Shown in pieces: positions 1 through 11,455 of a stretch of DNA of 64,000 nucleotides. The notes under the pieces were generated by a model that was not told the origin of the DNA, made no database searches, and saw only the letters and a list, made by a program, of their open reading frames with translations. This DNA is from Zygnema circumcarinatum (Eukaryota; Streptophyta; Zygnematophyceae; Zygnematales; Zygnemataceae): contig CM074809.1 in assembly GCA_037447605.1 (NCBI GenBank), forward strand, positions 4,075,488 through 4,139,487, written 5' to 3'. The first letter of the stretch is position 1. Each line of letters starts with the position of its first letter. Position numbers and translations under genes: made by a program.

Positions 1-100
1 AATGTTTTAGGCATCTATGTGAGGCTTTTTTATCTTTTCTTTAGCGACTTCAACTTGGCTGCAAGCTCAGCTCTTCCTGCTTTTGTCTCTTCCCGCGCAG

Positions 101-3100
101 TTGGATGGTGAAATGCTGCCCCATGGCCAGCTTTTGCCTTACGAAGTTTACATGGGGTCGCTCCGCTTGGACGGACAAACATTGAGGAATCTTGAATTAC
201 TTGAAAACATCGAGGATGGCAGCAAAAATGGTGAGAGCACGTCCTTTCCATTATTTGACAAAATCTCGGAAAGCCGATAATCGTGATGCCTTCAGAAAAC
301 TCTCGTCTTCAGTGGGCTTGACCTGTTTTTGGTGGGAAGCTAGCTCACATATAGAGCACTTCGCTGCATTCGGGAATCCTTACAGGTTGGATGCAAGAAC
401 GAAAGGAAAGACAGTTTTTGAATCTTCCAATGCATACTCTTAACTGTGCTAGTCTATTTCAAATTTACTTGTCTCCTCTTTGCATTCAGGATCATTGTTC
501 AATTATCTTGATTCGTGCTCCACACCAACTGGCAAGCGCCTTCTTCGTCGCTGGATCTGCCGTCCGTTGCGCTCTGTGCATGCCATTGAAGAGCGACTGG
601 ACGCAGTGGATGAGTTGATTTCACAGCCACAGATGGCAGCCTCTCTTTCATCAGGGCTTCGGAGGCTTCCTGATATTGAGCGACTAATTGGGAGAATGCG
701 GAGCATGGCTGGCACATCAGGAGTTGGGATTGTGCCGATGGCAGCAGGCCAAACTCACAAGAAAAGGGTGAGTTGGTAGTAGCTGGAGGATAGCTGGGGT
801 TTCTGCAAAGACTGGCTTGTCATCTACGCAGAGACTGGCTGAGCTGCACATCAATATCCCTTATGAACATCGTCATAGTGGTACATTCAGGGTAGAGTTA
901 AAATACTGAAATTTGTCAGTGGCCACGATCTGGATTGTTAAGCCTACAGGTATACCATGTGAATTGTCAATGGGTCCTGCAACAAGCATTAGTTCCTTTG
1001 TAACTAATTTAGGAGAATCATGGCTGCACTCGTTTCCCTCGCCATGACGGTCTGCATTGCTTCAATTTTTTTGTCAGTAACCACCCTGACTTCTACTTTT
1101 CTTTGGTGCTTCAGCTCAAAGCCTTCGCTATGACAGTGAAAGGAACCCGTGAGGCTTGCAATCTTCTGGCTGACTTGAAGCGCGGTTTCGATGGGAGTCC
1201 CCCAACGTCAAGTCTTCTTGTAGCAGCTGTACGAATTTTAGAAAACAATGCCGCACTGGAGATGTTGGAGGAGGTGGGGGCCGTCATTTCATGGCCAACA
1301 AACAAACGTGATGGAGTGACGTTGCGTGTAGAGGTAAGAATCAGCATGCCATTTATCAATGCAAAATAGTCTATGGTTTGAACCCGAAGATTAAATGACC
1401 CCTTGGCAGAAGGAAGGGAAGTAAGGTTCTGACCTTCTGGGACTGTTGATTTTGCTGCAGGCGATGGAACACCTGTCCGAGGAGGTAGAAGACGAGGACG
1501 AAGACAGCACAGAGAGGGAGGCTCGAATGTTGAGTGAACTTTTGCGGTTGTTTAATGAACATACTCTGACATGGACAGCAATTAGTGAAGCTCTTGCACG
1601 AATAGATGTCCTCCTTGCGTTTGCAGCAGCAGCAACCTCATCGGAAGGAGCTATGTGCCGACCAACTTTCGTGTCATTTAGTGAAAGCAATGAAAAAGAC
1701 GGGGCTAAGCAAAGTTCCATGGAATTTCATCAGTCTAGAAGTCGTTCTCAGAGTCTTGCTGGAAGCTCCCTCGATTTCGGCTTGGACTCAGAGGAGGAAG
1801 TGGGGGCAAAAAAACTAAAGGAGGGTGCAGAGATGGGTAGAAGTGTGTTGAGCTCGAACGGGGAAAGCTGTCTTAAAGCGGTGGGGCTATGGCATCCCTA
1901 TGCTGTTGGAGGAGGAGGGGGGGCTGTAGTTTCTAATGATGTAACTATCGGCATGAAGGGGACCAACGGAGAGAACGTTCCAAGGGCTATGCTGCTGACG
2001 GGGCCAAACATGGGTGGGAAATCAACTCTTCTGAGAGCCGTCTGCCTTGGAGTAATCATGGCGCAGGTGATTATTTTATCTTGACATATTTGCGTCGCGA
2101 AGTAAGCTTGTGAATAATTTCTTTTCTCTTGGCAGAAGAAGAGATAGGCAGGTCGTAGTAGTCAGAAGTAAGCAGAAGAGTCTTGAATAGTGAGTGCCCT
2201 TGAAAACTGGATTGGTGGGTTATCTGATGTTTTAGGTAGGTGAAATGTGGTCTATGAAGCTGTCATAGGTCTTTTAGATGTCATAGGAATTACCGCCTGA
2301 AGCGATGTTTCTTGACACAGCAATTGGAAGTCATCATTCTATCGGGGCATAGTGCTACAGCTCACATTTCAATGGTGCTCATCTAACTTTCGTTGTCGGT
2401 AACTTGCCGCAGCTGGGCTCCCATGTCGCAGCAGAGTCATTTATACTTTCTCCAGTTGATACAATCTTCACAAGGCTTGGAGCTAGCGATCGCATTATGT
2501 CTGGAGAAAGTGAGTACATATCAGTCTCATTTATAGTTCGCTCAAGGCCTTCATGAACCTGTATTTTGTAAGGAGCTTCATTGTTATCAGTGTAATTGCT
2601 CAGGAGATGAGGAAGTAGCAGAACTCCTTGGTCGTGAGGTGCTCCTTGAAGGATTTTAAAGCTTTAGTCAAGCTTTAATCAAGTATGGTGCTGCGTTTGG
2701 GAACCCTACAGGTACTTTCATGGTAGAGTGTAATGAAGCCGCCTCTGTTCTCCATCATGCAACAAAGGAATCACTTGTTGTGCTGGACGAGCTCGGTCGA
2801 GGAACCTCCACCTTCGATGGATATTCTATTGCATATGCGGTACTGGGCTTTCCATCTTCTTATCTAGACCCCACCTCTCCTACCTTGTGTAATACTGTCA
2901 AGATTTGTCCTGTGAACTCCCCTATTGTCTCTCACCATGGCCTCACAAAAGGCAATTTGGTATGAAGGGAAGAGGATCTCATGTGTGATGACATGTTTTC
3001 TTCTGGAACCTTGTGGCTTTCTGAACTGCAGGTGCTCAAGCATTTGACCGAGACCCTTGACTGCCGACTCCTCTTTGCCACTCACTACCACCCCCTCACT

Positions 3101-3673
3101 GCAGAATTTGCCCACAGTCCGTATGTCAGTCTTCGCCACATGGCGTGCTTGTTCCGATCCGAAAACGAAACTCTTGAAGGAGATAGCCATCCCTGTGACG
3201 GAGAGCATCAGACGGAGAGGAAGAGGCTTGACGACGGTAGGGAAGGGCCCTCTGAATCCTCTCCAGAGAGTGGTTTTGCAGTAGGTCCTCCAAATGAGCA
3301 GCTTGTGTTTTTGTACAAGCTCAAGGAAGGCGCCTGCCCGAAAAGTTATGGACTTCAGGTGGCGAAGTTGGCGGGAATACCAGGGAACGTGGTGGAAAGG
3401 GCGGCCCAGGCAGCTGAAAAAATGCATGGGCAGCTTGTCAATACTTTCGATGCTGCAACGTATGGTGGCGGCCTCTTGGACCTTCACAGGGAGTGGCTCC
3501 TTGGTGTCCTGGACGCACAAGCTTCTCTTATTAAAGCTGAGAAGAACGGGGGAGGAGGAGAAGGCAGCACGGCCCATCATGATGATGGGAATAGTGCTGG
3601 TTTAGGGATTCAAGAAGACGGCATGGATACCATGCTATGCATTTGGTCGGAAATGATGAAATCTGCCATTTGA
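101..3673 (+). CDS. MSH7: MutS homologue MSH7 (plant type), 5' part outside the window
   Basis: DNA mismatch-recognition protein; in plants MSH7 pairs with MSH2 in the nucleus. Exons seen: 101-230, 490-767, 1115-1333, 1461-2066, 2413-2509, 2712-2839, 3032-3673, all GT-AG and phase-consistent, giving 699 C-terminal residues. The core opens with [13 protein letters not shown] and the lever region with [16 protein letters not shown]. The ATPase has Walker [10 protein letters not shown] (2001-2027), [10 protein letters not shown], Walker [16 protein letters not shown] and FATHYHPL. The wording (ICRPL, ASDRIM, HMACLF, CIWSEM near the end) follows MSH7 as I know it rather than MSH6. Exon 4 holds a long acidic and serine-rich stretch (about 1470-1850) before LWHPYAV that looks species-specific. 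The N-terminal mismatch-binding domain would lie upstream of the window. MSH6 is the alternative. Confidence 0.9.
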
Positions 3674-4461
3674 GAGGCGCGATGGGAGAAGCGGCACTAT
3701 TAGAAGGGGTTTCTCTCGTCCTTATCCGTTGGGTGACAAGTGTGAGGGACGGGCGCCCTAATATTTTGCGACGAGTCAGAAAAAGCAAAGTCTTAACTTG
3801 TCCAAATTGTACACAACAACCTTTTTCTTATTAAAATAGTCCAGACATTTGAAGCCTCCATTTGAAGGGGAAATGATGTGGCATGCGCATGCCCCTTTGA
3901 ATATAGCCACAGCCTCCAACAGGCGCTCGCTCGTTTGTGCCCACAGCACACGCAAAAGGAAAATCCACAATGACCCTCTCTCTGGATGCAGTCCGTACCG
4001 CCCCAAATCTCCAGCCGCGCCCCCATTGGCTCCCGCGGATGGGCCCCGCGCCGCCCAATCGCGGGCCGCCTTCTCACCGTCATGCCACCCTGCCCAAAAT
4101 TTATCGTCTAAACATTTGTCTGCCCGAGTAGTCGCAGCCCGAAGACACTCCCTGCTCCTTTTGACTTCGTCCGGGCAGGCCAAACTGAGAGTTTCATCCT
4201 TGCCCGTACTTTCCTGCCCGTTCGTCTCGCTGCCCGTCCCCCGCTCTGTACTGTCTCCTCCAACTTACAACCCTCCAGTCTCTCTCTCATCCCTTGCCCC
4301 TCCCTCCCTCCCTGCTCCTTCCCACTGTTTCCTATCAAGATACGTAAGTTGCAAAACCGTAATCTTGGAGTTTGCTGCTCCCTGAGCATAGTAGGGAGTT
4401 TCTGAGTCTCTGGGCCCCTATCTTGGAACGGCTGTTGGTGCTAGCCTCGCCGTTGGCAGCC
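3674..4461. other. Intergenic region with CHLM promoter and leader
   Basis: This stretch lies between the MSH7 stop and the CHLM start codon. It holds two CCAAT-type motifs close together (ATTGG near 4024, CCAAT near 4051) in GC-rich sequence, a 14-base palindrome at 3880-3893, and several scattered TGCCCG motifs between 4120 and 4240. A pyrimidine-rich tract at about 4250-4330 is typical of a plant leader (Y patch). I see no convincing gene. Confidence 0.5.
3880..3893. promoter_or_regulatory. Perfect 14-base palindrome GGCATGCGCATGCC
   Basis: The sequence equals its own reverse complement. It contains the RY-like core CATGC on both strands, a core bound by B3-domain factors in plants. It lies about 570 bases before the CHLM start codon. 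A regulatory role is inference only. Confidence 0.3.
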
Positions 4462-7400
4462 ATGGCGTCCCTTGGAACTCTCTCTATGAAGCTCGCAGAT
4501 CCCACCATGCGCACTGCCGCCCTAGGAGAGTCAAGAAGTCGCCGCACGCGTCCTCCAACGGCCACGTGCCAGTCTTCTGCTTCCCTCACTCCACTCACTC
4601 CTTCGACCGCACGAGCCTCTCACTCCGATGCCTCCTGCAACTCTGTACCTTCCGCCTCCGTGTCTGCTTCTGCGGTTGCAGCCGCATCGTTCGCAGGAGC
4701 TTTAGGCTATACTGGAGCTGCAAACGCTTCAGACATTGCAGCGGCAGCGGTAGCGGGATCGGACGGTTCAGCAATCAGTTTGGCAATCGCTGGAGGCGGA
4801 GCTATAGCAGCACTTGCAGCAGCGCTGAGTCTCACTGATCCGGAGAAGAGGTAAATGGCTGCTTTAAAGCTCATTTACCTTTCGCCCAGTTGCTTTTTCG
4901 TGGATAATGAATAAAATGTCTGCATTGTCCATTTCAAGGTTTTTTACTGCTGCTTTTTCTGCTTACTAGTAAGACTAGGCCGTAAAGGATAGTCAACTGT
5001 GTTGGTACTGTAAGGTTTTATGCTTACGTTAAGAAGCTGGCAGCAGCGTGAGCCTTGTGCAGATTTCTGCACAAGGCTTTTGTCCTTCAGATTATGTAAC
5101 AAAACGAATGTTTCGGCATTTTGTTGTCTGCCTTGTTTTATTGTCTGTACGTGAACATTGTGGAACTTGAGCATAAGGATAAGTAAAGTAGCGTCGTAGA
5201 AGAAAATTGCCATTCTATTTCTCGAGCTTATCTGACAAATGCAACAAATCCTAACGCTAGCATTTATAAGTGTACGGTGAAAAGAGTGGCTTATTTGCTA
5301 ACTTAAAAACTCCCTTGGAATCACTTTTGGACGTCCGATGTGGCAGACGGCAGAAGCAAGCGGCTGAAGTTGGCGGTGACGAAAAGAGCGCTGTAAGAAC
5401 AAGTGTGCATTCCGTATATTTGTACACACTTTTGTTCACATATTTGAACACATGGATGTTTTGGTTTTCTAATATCGCGAAGTGCTGAAGGTGGTTGTGT
5501 TCAGCTCCTCCCTTTTTGTAGATGACTTTGTGAACGTAATCATCCTTACTGGACTGTCACAAGCACTGGGGGCTGATTTTTTTGTATGCTCTTGTATTGA
5601 AGCACGATGACTTGTTCTCTTTATCAGATACTCTATGGTGATTGCTGAAGCTGAATTGTATTTTGGAGGTTACAGGTTCGAACTTACTTCAACACATCTG
5701 GCTTCGAGAGGTGGCGCAAAATCTATGGCGAGACTGATGATGTGAATTCAGTGCAGGTACACCCATAGCATCGTGACATTAACGAATTCTTCCAGCTTTA
5801 ACTTTTTAAGCCAGAAGCAAATCTTGAACCTTTTTTGCTTGTCAGCTCCAGCCCCATTTTTTCCGTACTTTATTAACATCAAGTCGATGCTGTATAACAC
5901 AAACGGAATTAGTTTTCATAAATGGACTGAAGATGTTAGACTGTGGTTGGATTTGCAGCTCGACATCAGGCAAGGCCATGCACAGACCGTGGAGAAGGCA
6001 AGTACTTCATGTATCCAATCGTAAGCCAGAAAAATGACATAGATGATACAGTTAATATATTTACGGTGGTTGTTCCTCAAGTAATACCGGGCACTGGGTT
6101 AAAAGGAGATAATATAATGGGCAACTCCAGGGGAAAAGCTGGCTAGACTGGAGTGTAACTTGACAGAGTAATTTCTTTACTTGTTTGATGTGTTTTTTTG
6201 ACGAAAAATTGTGAACCGCCGTATTCTGCCAGCATTGTAGCAATTATTGATTGAAGAAATTTCTGATGGTTTCTTCAGGCTCTGTTGGGCAATTGGGCAA
6301 AGGCAAATATGAGTTATAGAGAGCGATTTTGCTGACAAAGATGGCAGAGAAACGTTGGCTGCATTTCTGCAGGTGCTTACTTGGTTGAAGGCTGATGGTT
6401 CCCTCGAGGGCGTTACAGTCTGTGATGCAGGGTGTGGCACAGGCAGGTAAAGGCAGTTTTTTGCTGTCTGCTTTTTGTTTATATGATTGTCCCACCCTAC
6501 GCTTATGCTAAGCTATGTGCGGAATAGCGTTTATACTGCAGTAAACACCAGTTTTTCTGGCTTGTTTCCGAAACCAGACATGATAAAACTCTCATCATAC
6601 TGGAAGCAACGATGACTTCGTGCACGTATATGGCCGGTCTAATTTAAACCTGCACCATCGCAATGCGGTTGGAAAGTTAATAACACAATTTAAAAAGCTA
6701 CATGATCGACCTTCGCAAGGTGAAGGAGCTTCAATGATCCTACTCACATAGTTTCAGGCATGATTTGACTTTTTTAAGCTGTTGTGCATGGTGCAGTTTG
6801 TCTATCCCCCTTGCTCTGGCAGGAGCAGATGTGAGTGCAAGTGACATTTCATCATCCATGGTAAGCAGCAACTTTTGTATTTCCATTCCATGCTCAATTT
6901 TCCTTCTCTGCTAGTGGTCAAATATGTAAAGGCAGCAGAATTTATGACGTAGGTGAAGAACACTCAAGCAGGGTCTTGTATATTGAGTTTGTGAATATCC
7001 TGCTTTTGCCTCCCAATGCGACACGTATTCATCTATGGATTCCATGTATGTGTACGTATGTCTTGGAGCCGCAGGTGGAGGAGGCTGCAAGGAGAGCGGA
7101 GGCAGCTTTGGCGGAAGGAAAGGGAAAGGCACCAAAGTTTGAAGCAAGTGACTTGGAGTCATTGTCAGGGAAATATCATACTGGTACACAGTGATTGCTT
7201 CCCCACACGTCTCTAGACGTTTCCTTTAGCATCTTCGTCTTTCAGGCTTTGGTAGTGATTCAGCAGACTTCAGAGTTTGCTGCATTGCAGAAATTGTTTA
7301 GAGCGCCGTGCAGGTGATAGAGCACTTCGAGGGATAACGGACGTGCTTTGCTAGCTGTATGTTGTTCCTCTAGCTGAGTCTGGACCCTGCTTCTCAATGG

Positions 7401-8883
7401 CAGCGTAGCACGACCGAAATGAGCACAACTGACGTCCAGCTTGCAGCTGATACTCGTGCAAATGTTACTGTGTTCAGAGTACTTAGGCATGATGTATAGT
7501 TGTTGATGCCATGAGAGTTTTGTGGGGTGTGGTATATGCAGTGGCTTGTTTGGATGTGCTCATTCATTATCCCCAGGTAAGAGGCAGAAACATGTTTCTT
7601 CTCGTTTAAGTTCTTCAAAGAAAGTTCTTTTCTGTCTTTAGCAATATCTTTGGCCGGTCCTCTGTATGCTTTGTAAATTTATCATATAAAGAGATTGATT
7701 GATGCTATGGGGCCTGGGCATATGTACGTGTTGCAGGATAAGGCTGGTGAAATGATTGCCCACCTGGCGTCACTTGGAGACAAGAGACTTATTTTGAGCT
7801 TTGCACCATACACTCCCTATTATGCCGTCTTGAAGGTGAGACCTGATTTTTCCTAAACTTCCAAAGCATGTATCTAGATGCCTACGATCCTGTGTGTTGT
7901 TTATGAACAGGGTATTGTGGAGTGCATTCAGCGAAGGTCTTGAGAAGGGTTCATAGGGGAAAGGATTTCACATCAGAGGCAAGTTTAGAAGCATAAGCAG
8001 CACAAAAGCCGACAGGTCTGTTTGTTATGAAAGTAAGATGGGACATTCTAGGTTCTTAAAAACGGTTTTTCTAGTGTTTCTGCTGTAAATTGTTTCATCA
8101 TTGTTTGTCATATTGCGCTTGGCAGAGGATTGGAGAGCTCTTCCCCGGGCCATCGAAGGCCACTCGGGCATATCTCCATGCAGAAGACGACGTTGAAGCT
8201 GCCCTGAAGGTGGGAGTCTCATCTCACCTTTACCAGCCTAAACGTGAGGCTAATAGCAGCAGGGCAAAGTTGGTAGGGTAACGGTGACACCGTGTTTGGC
8301 TATGTTGTATGCGAACCCGCGCTTATATCAGCTCCATCTCATCAAGTTCATCACGGATTCGGATTGATTCTGTTTCGGATTTCGACAATGGAAACCTTAG
8401 TCACATCTACCAACAACTATTACTCTTTAAGCCACTGAACGAACTAAACTATAAGATTTTTTTTCTCGAGTATGCTAATTTTACGTATCAACGATGTTTG
8501 GGCTAGAGTAGTCAATCTTGCTGGGGGAGGCGTTAGGAATTGACGAGCACGTCAAAAGGGACTACTCAGAATGACGGGCAGGTCCTCACATGGCCAACTA
8601 GTTACTGCTCGAGTGGCCATTCCCTGGCGGTGTTCATTCCGTGTGGTTGCAGGGCGCTCCATGATGCCAAATGCCATCTATAGTTGCAGGCATACAAGAG
8701 TCGGCCTTGCAAGCAGTTTGGACCACAAAACGTGTGGAGGTTTCAAACTGCTGAACTTTGTCTGACCAGACTCTGCTTTGAGCACTATTGCAGGCGGCCG
8801 GATGGCAAGTGACGCGCAGGGAGCTGACAGCGACCAAGTTCTACTTCTCGCGTCTGCTTGAAGCAGTGCCCATCGCCTCTTGA
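4462..8883 (+). CDS. CHLM: Mg-protoporphyrin IX methyltransferase
   Basis: Transfers a methyl group from S-adenosylmethionine to Mg-protoporphyrin IX in chlorophyll synthesis, at plastid membranes. Exons: 4462-4850, 5347-5392, 5676-5756, 5959-5997, 6373-6446, 6797-6860, 7075-7183, 7542-7576, 7737-7835, 8126-8209, 8794-8883; 369 residues. The SAM-binding motif is CDAGCGTG (about residues 202-209). It is followed by the family's ASDIS, FEASDLESLSGKY, CLDVLIHYPQ and LILSFAP strings, and GELFPGPSKATRAYLHAE near the end. The first 130 residues are Ser/Thr/Ala-rich: a transit peptide, then a small-residue hydrophobic stretch before SLTDPEKR. This makes the protein about 55 residues longer than Arabidopsis CHLM as I recall it. 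Intron 4 starts with GC instead of GT. The start is the ATG at 4462 (gccATGG context). Confidence 0.97.
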
Positions 8884-9319
8884 AGGTGGTCGAATGCGCA
8901 TCTCAATAATTCGACATTTTGGCACAAAAGCGACCACTGACTTCAACCAATTCACCAACCACTTGACGATCTGACCTGACTTTGAACAATTAATCTTTCA
9001 TCTTCTCTGGTTTAGTATTTTATCGTCTACGCCAGCTCGTCCTGACTGGGCTGCTGATTTGAAAGCCTTCACGATGACGAGGGGGATTCATCGTCATTTT
9101 AGTGAATTCCCTTCTTTTTTCCAATTGCATGTATGGAATTGGCTACAAATTGCTACTGAAACTTGCAATTTACTGTATGTCCACTGATCTTTCCACCCGC
9201 ATGCTGCTGCTTCGTGTTTGGTTGGTTGAGAAATCTTGATTTGCTGTTCGTGCCATTGTGAGCTTTGTATTGGTGTTGCGAGAGCTTTGTTGTAAGGAGT
9301 TCCAAGTTACGAGGCCGAG
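8884..9319. other. Short intergenic stretch, nothing recognised
   Basis: AT-leaning sequence after the CHLM stop and before the next open frame. I see no gene, repeat or clear regulatory motif. It probably holds the CHLM 3' end and the leader of the next gene. Confidence 0.4.
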
Positions 9320-10600
9320 ATGCAAGGGAATAGGGATGAAGAGAAAGCGGTCGCAAGCACCAGCCAGCCAGGTGATGAAGAGCCTCGGGGAAAAGAGTTT
9401 GAAACAAGTTTTCGTGAAACCGCAACGGAACTTGAATGCCATTTGCCGGAAAACAAAGATAAGAAGCCTGAAGCAGCAGTAATGGAGCGCCATTGGGCGA
9501 CAGGGGGTGGTCGCGAGCCTGCAGAAGCTTATGAGCAAGAAGCTGCTGCTGCTGCAACTCGAAGTAAAGAAGCGGGCGAGCAACCAAAAACACCCACACC
9601 GGTAATAAGCAGCAACAAGAAGCGGGATGATAGAGATGATAGTCACTGGAACTTGGAGGAATGGAAAAATTCTATAGGAGAAGGTGCTGGTAACCATCAT
9701 GTTGGTGATAATGTATCACTTGAAGAGAAGTCTCTGGAGCCTTGTCATCCAAGAGCAGATGAAGGACAGCCTTCAAAACACCAGCAGGTGTGATATTTTG
9801 TTCTATGAGTCAGAATCTGCAAAAACGGAGATTATAGATACTTTGGAGGATGATGTTTTGATTAGGCGGAACTGATTGCCAAAACAAATTACAATTCACT
9901 AAGGTTCTCCTTGTACATATGTACGATAGTCGGTTTGGACTCCAGCCTCAAAAGCTATATACTGACATCGGTTGTTCACTTTGTACTCTTATTGGGATTT
10001 TCTGGATGACATTGTGTAGTTGAGATGAGAAGCTGCTGAGAGCTACAGGTGCTGTTGGCATCTCTGAACATAAGACCGTTTGTGCGTTTCACTGCTGTGA
10101 ATTGACGAAGTGCACTTGTAATCACGAACAATGTGCGCACGCTGCCAAGGACAAGATATCCATCATCTTTAGCATATAGAGAACCTGTCGATATCCAATT
10201 CATCCTCGACAGAACGGGTTGGTTGCAACTTTGCATCTTACAGCGATCAGCATCAGTTATCAAAGCTCCTTCAGAATCAGTTCCCTTTACCACAGTGCAC
10301 TCAAGCTTTTTTTTTTTAAAGGTATCCATCGTCAGAGTTGTCGAGTGGCGCTGGTTGCACAGGAACTATTTGCTTAAATGTTGACGCAAATGACTTGGCT
10401 TATGGAATGCATTGCAGAATGTCGCTCAGTATATCAAGAAAGCAGACGAGGTGTCTGTGAACGCTCGTGAGCAGAAACGAGAGGCAAACGCGGCATACTT
10501 GACAAAGGAGGTGAAGGAAGCTGAAGCAGAAGCTGGAGCCGGTGTTAGAGAGAGTGAGATGGGGGGTAGAGAAAAAGGGGGAAGGAGAGAGGCTGTTTGA
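9320..10600 (+). CDS. Unrecognised charged, low-complexity protein
   Basis: Two-exon model: 9320-9787 and 10418-10600, joined by a gtgtga donor and a ttgcag acceptor with the phase kept, giving 216 residues. An in-frame stop at 9293-9295 supports the ATG at 9320. The protein is rich in Glu, Lys, Ala and Asn. It has no signal peptide or membrane segment, and looks mostly disordered. The second exon encodes a Lys/Glu/Ala-rich stretch (from NVAQYIKKADEVSV to about EVKEAEAEA) that could form a helix or short coiled coil. The tail, rich in Gly, Arg and Glu, may be read-through into an unrecognised intron: a GT lies at 10541, though its context is poor. I recognise no family. It converges on the dienoyl-CoA reductase gene. 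Confidence 0.45.
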
Positions 10601-11455
10601 GAGAGTGTGTTTACTTCGTTAAAAAAGGCCCCTGACAGCTTAATCAGCACATTAAAAATAATGAACCTCCACAATGTAAGGATCAAGGGTTCTCCGAGAG
10701 TGTACCATTTCCGAATTTTCAACCATTTTTTCAGATTAGAGTCTCATGACTTTGAGCCTATGGAATGTTTTGGCCACATCAAACCACAGATCGCCAATAG
10801 CCTTACTACTGAGGATGAATCTTAAAAAGGAAGAATCTATGAAATAATTGTTTTGGTATTGAGGGTATATCGCAACAGCACTTCGCTTGCTGCTTGTCGA
10901 GGAGGAACGGGCGGAGGTAGCTGACGGGAGCCATCCCGTCAGTTGATGGAAGCTGAAAACGAGAGCTGAAGAAGGGAGGCAGGCCTCACTACCTGCTCGA
11001 CGACTCCTAACTGTGTTCATTCATTCATGCAATGCGTGGTTTTTGAAGAACCCGACTCCAACCACAAGGCAAATCAGCAAGTTACGACATTGATACGGAT
11101 GGCGGAAGACTTGGAAAGGTTTTTCATGGTTCTTGAATTTGCGTGCTTGCAGAGTGGTTGTTCAGAGCATTCAAAGCCAAGGCACATCATTTTCTCCCGC
11201 ATGTACAAAAAACATGCTGCGGAATTGCATTCATGTCCTATCATACTTTCCTTTACAAATGAGAAGTCATCAGTAGAATGATGAATTTAATCTCCTACGT
11301 GTAGACCCGTCTGAATATGATACAACTTCACGGCAACAAAACAATCGGCCTCGAAACAAACTAAAAAGAATTGCCCACCTGCCAACGCATCAAGCTTCAG
11401 CATTTTTCCTTTCAAAAAATGCAAAGAATGAAAGCCGCTCTCAACTCTCCCGGCT
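10601..11455. other. Convergent intergenic region, no supported gene
   Basis: This lies between the 3' ends of two converging genes. Short open frames exist (for example 11027-11281 on +), but none has matching splice sites, known motifs or conserved wording. It most likely holds 3' untranslated regions. Confidence 0.4.

Noticed and set aside
101-3673. MSH6 instead of MSH7
   Set aside because: Strings such as [29 protein letters not shown] and the CIWSEM end follow MSH7. MSH6 wording differs at these places. An alignment would settle it.
9170-9700. Minus-strand open frames opposite the unrecognised gene
   Set aside because: They look like antisense shadows of the charged + strand exon, with hydrophobic translation typical of such shadows.
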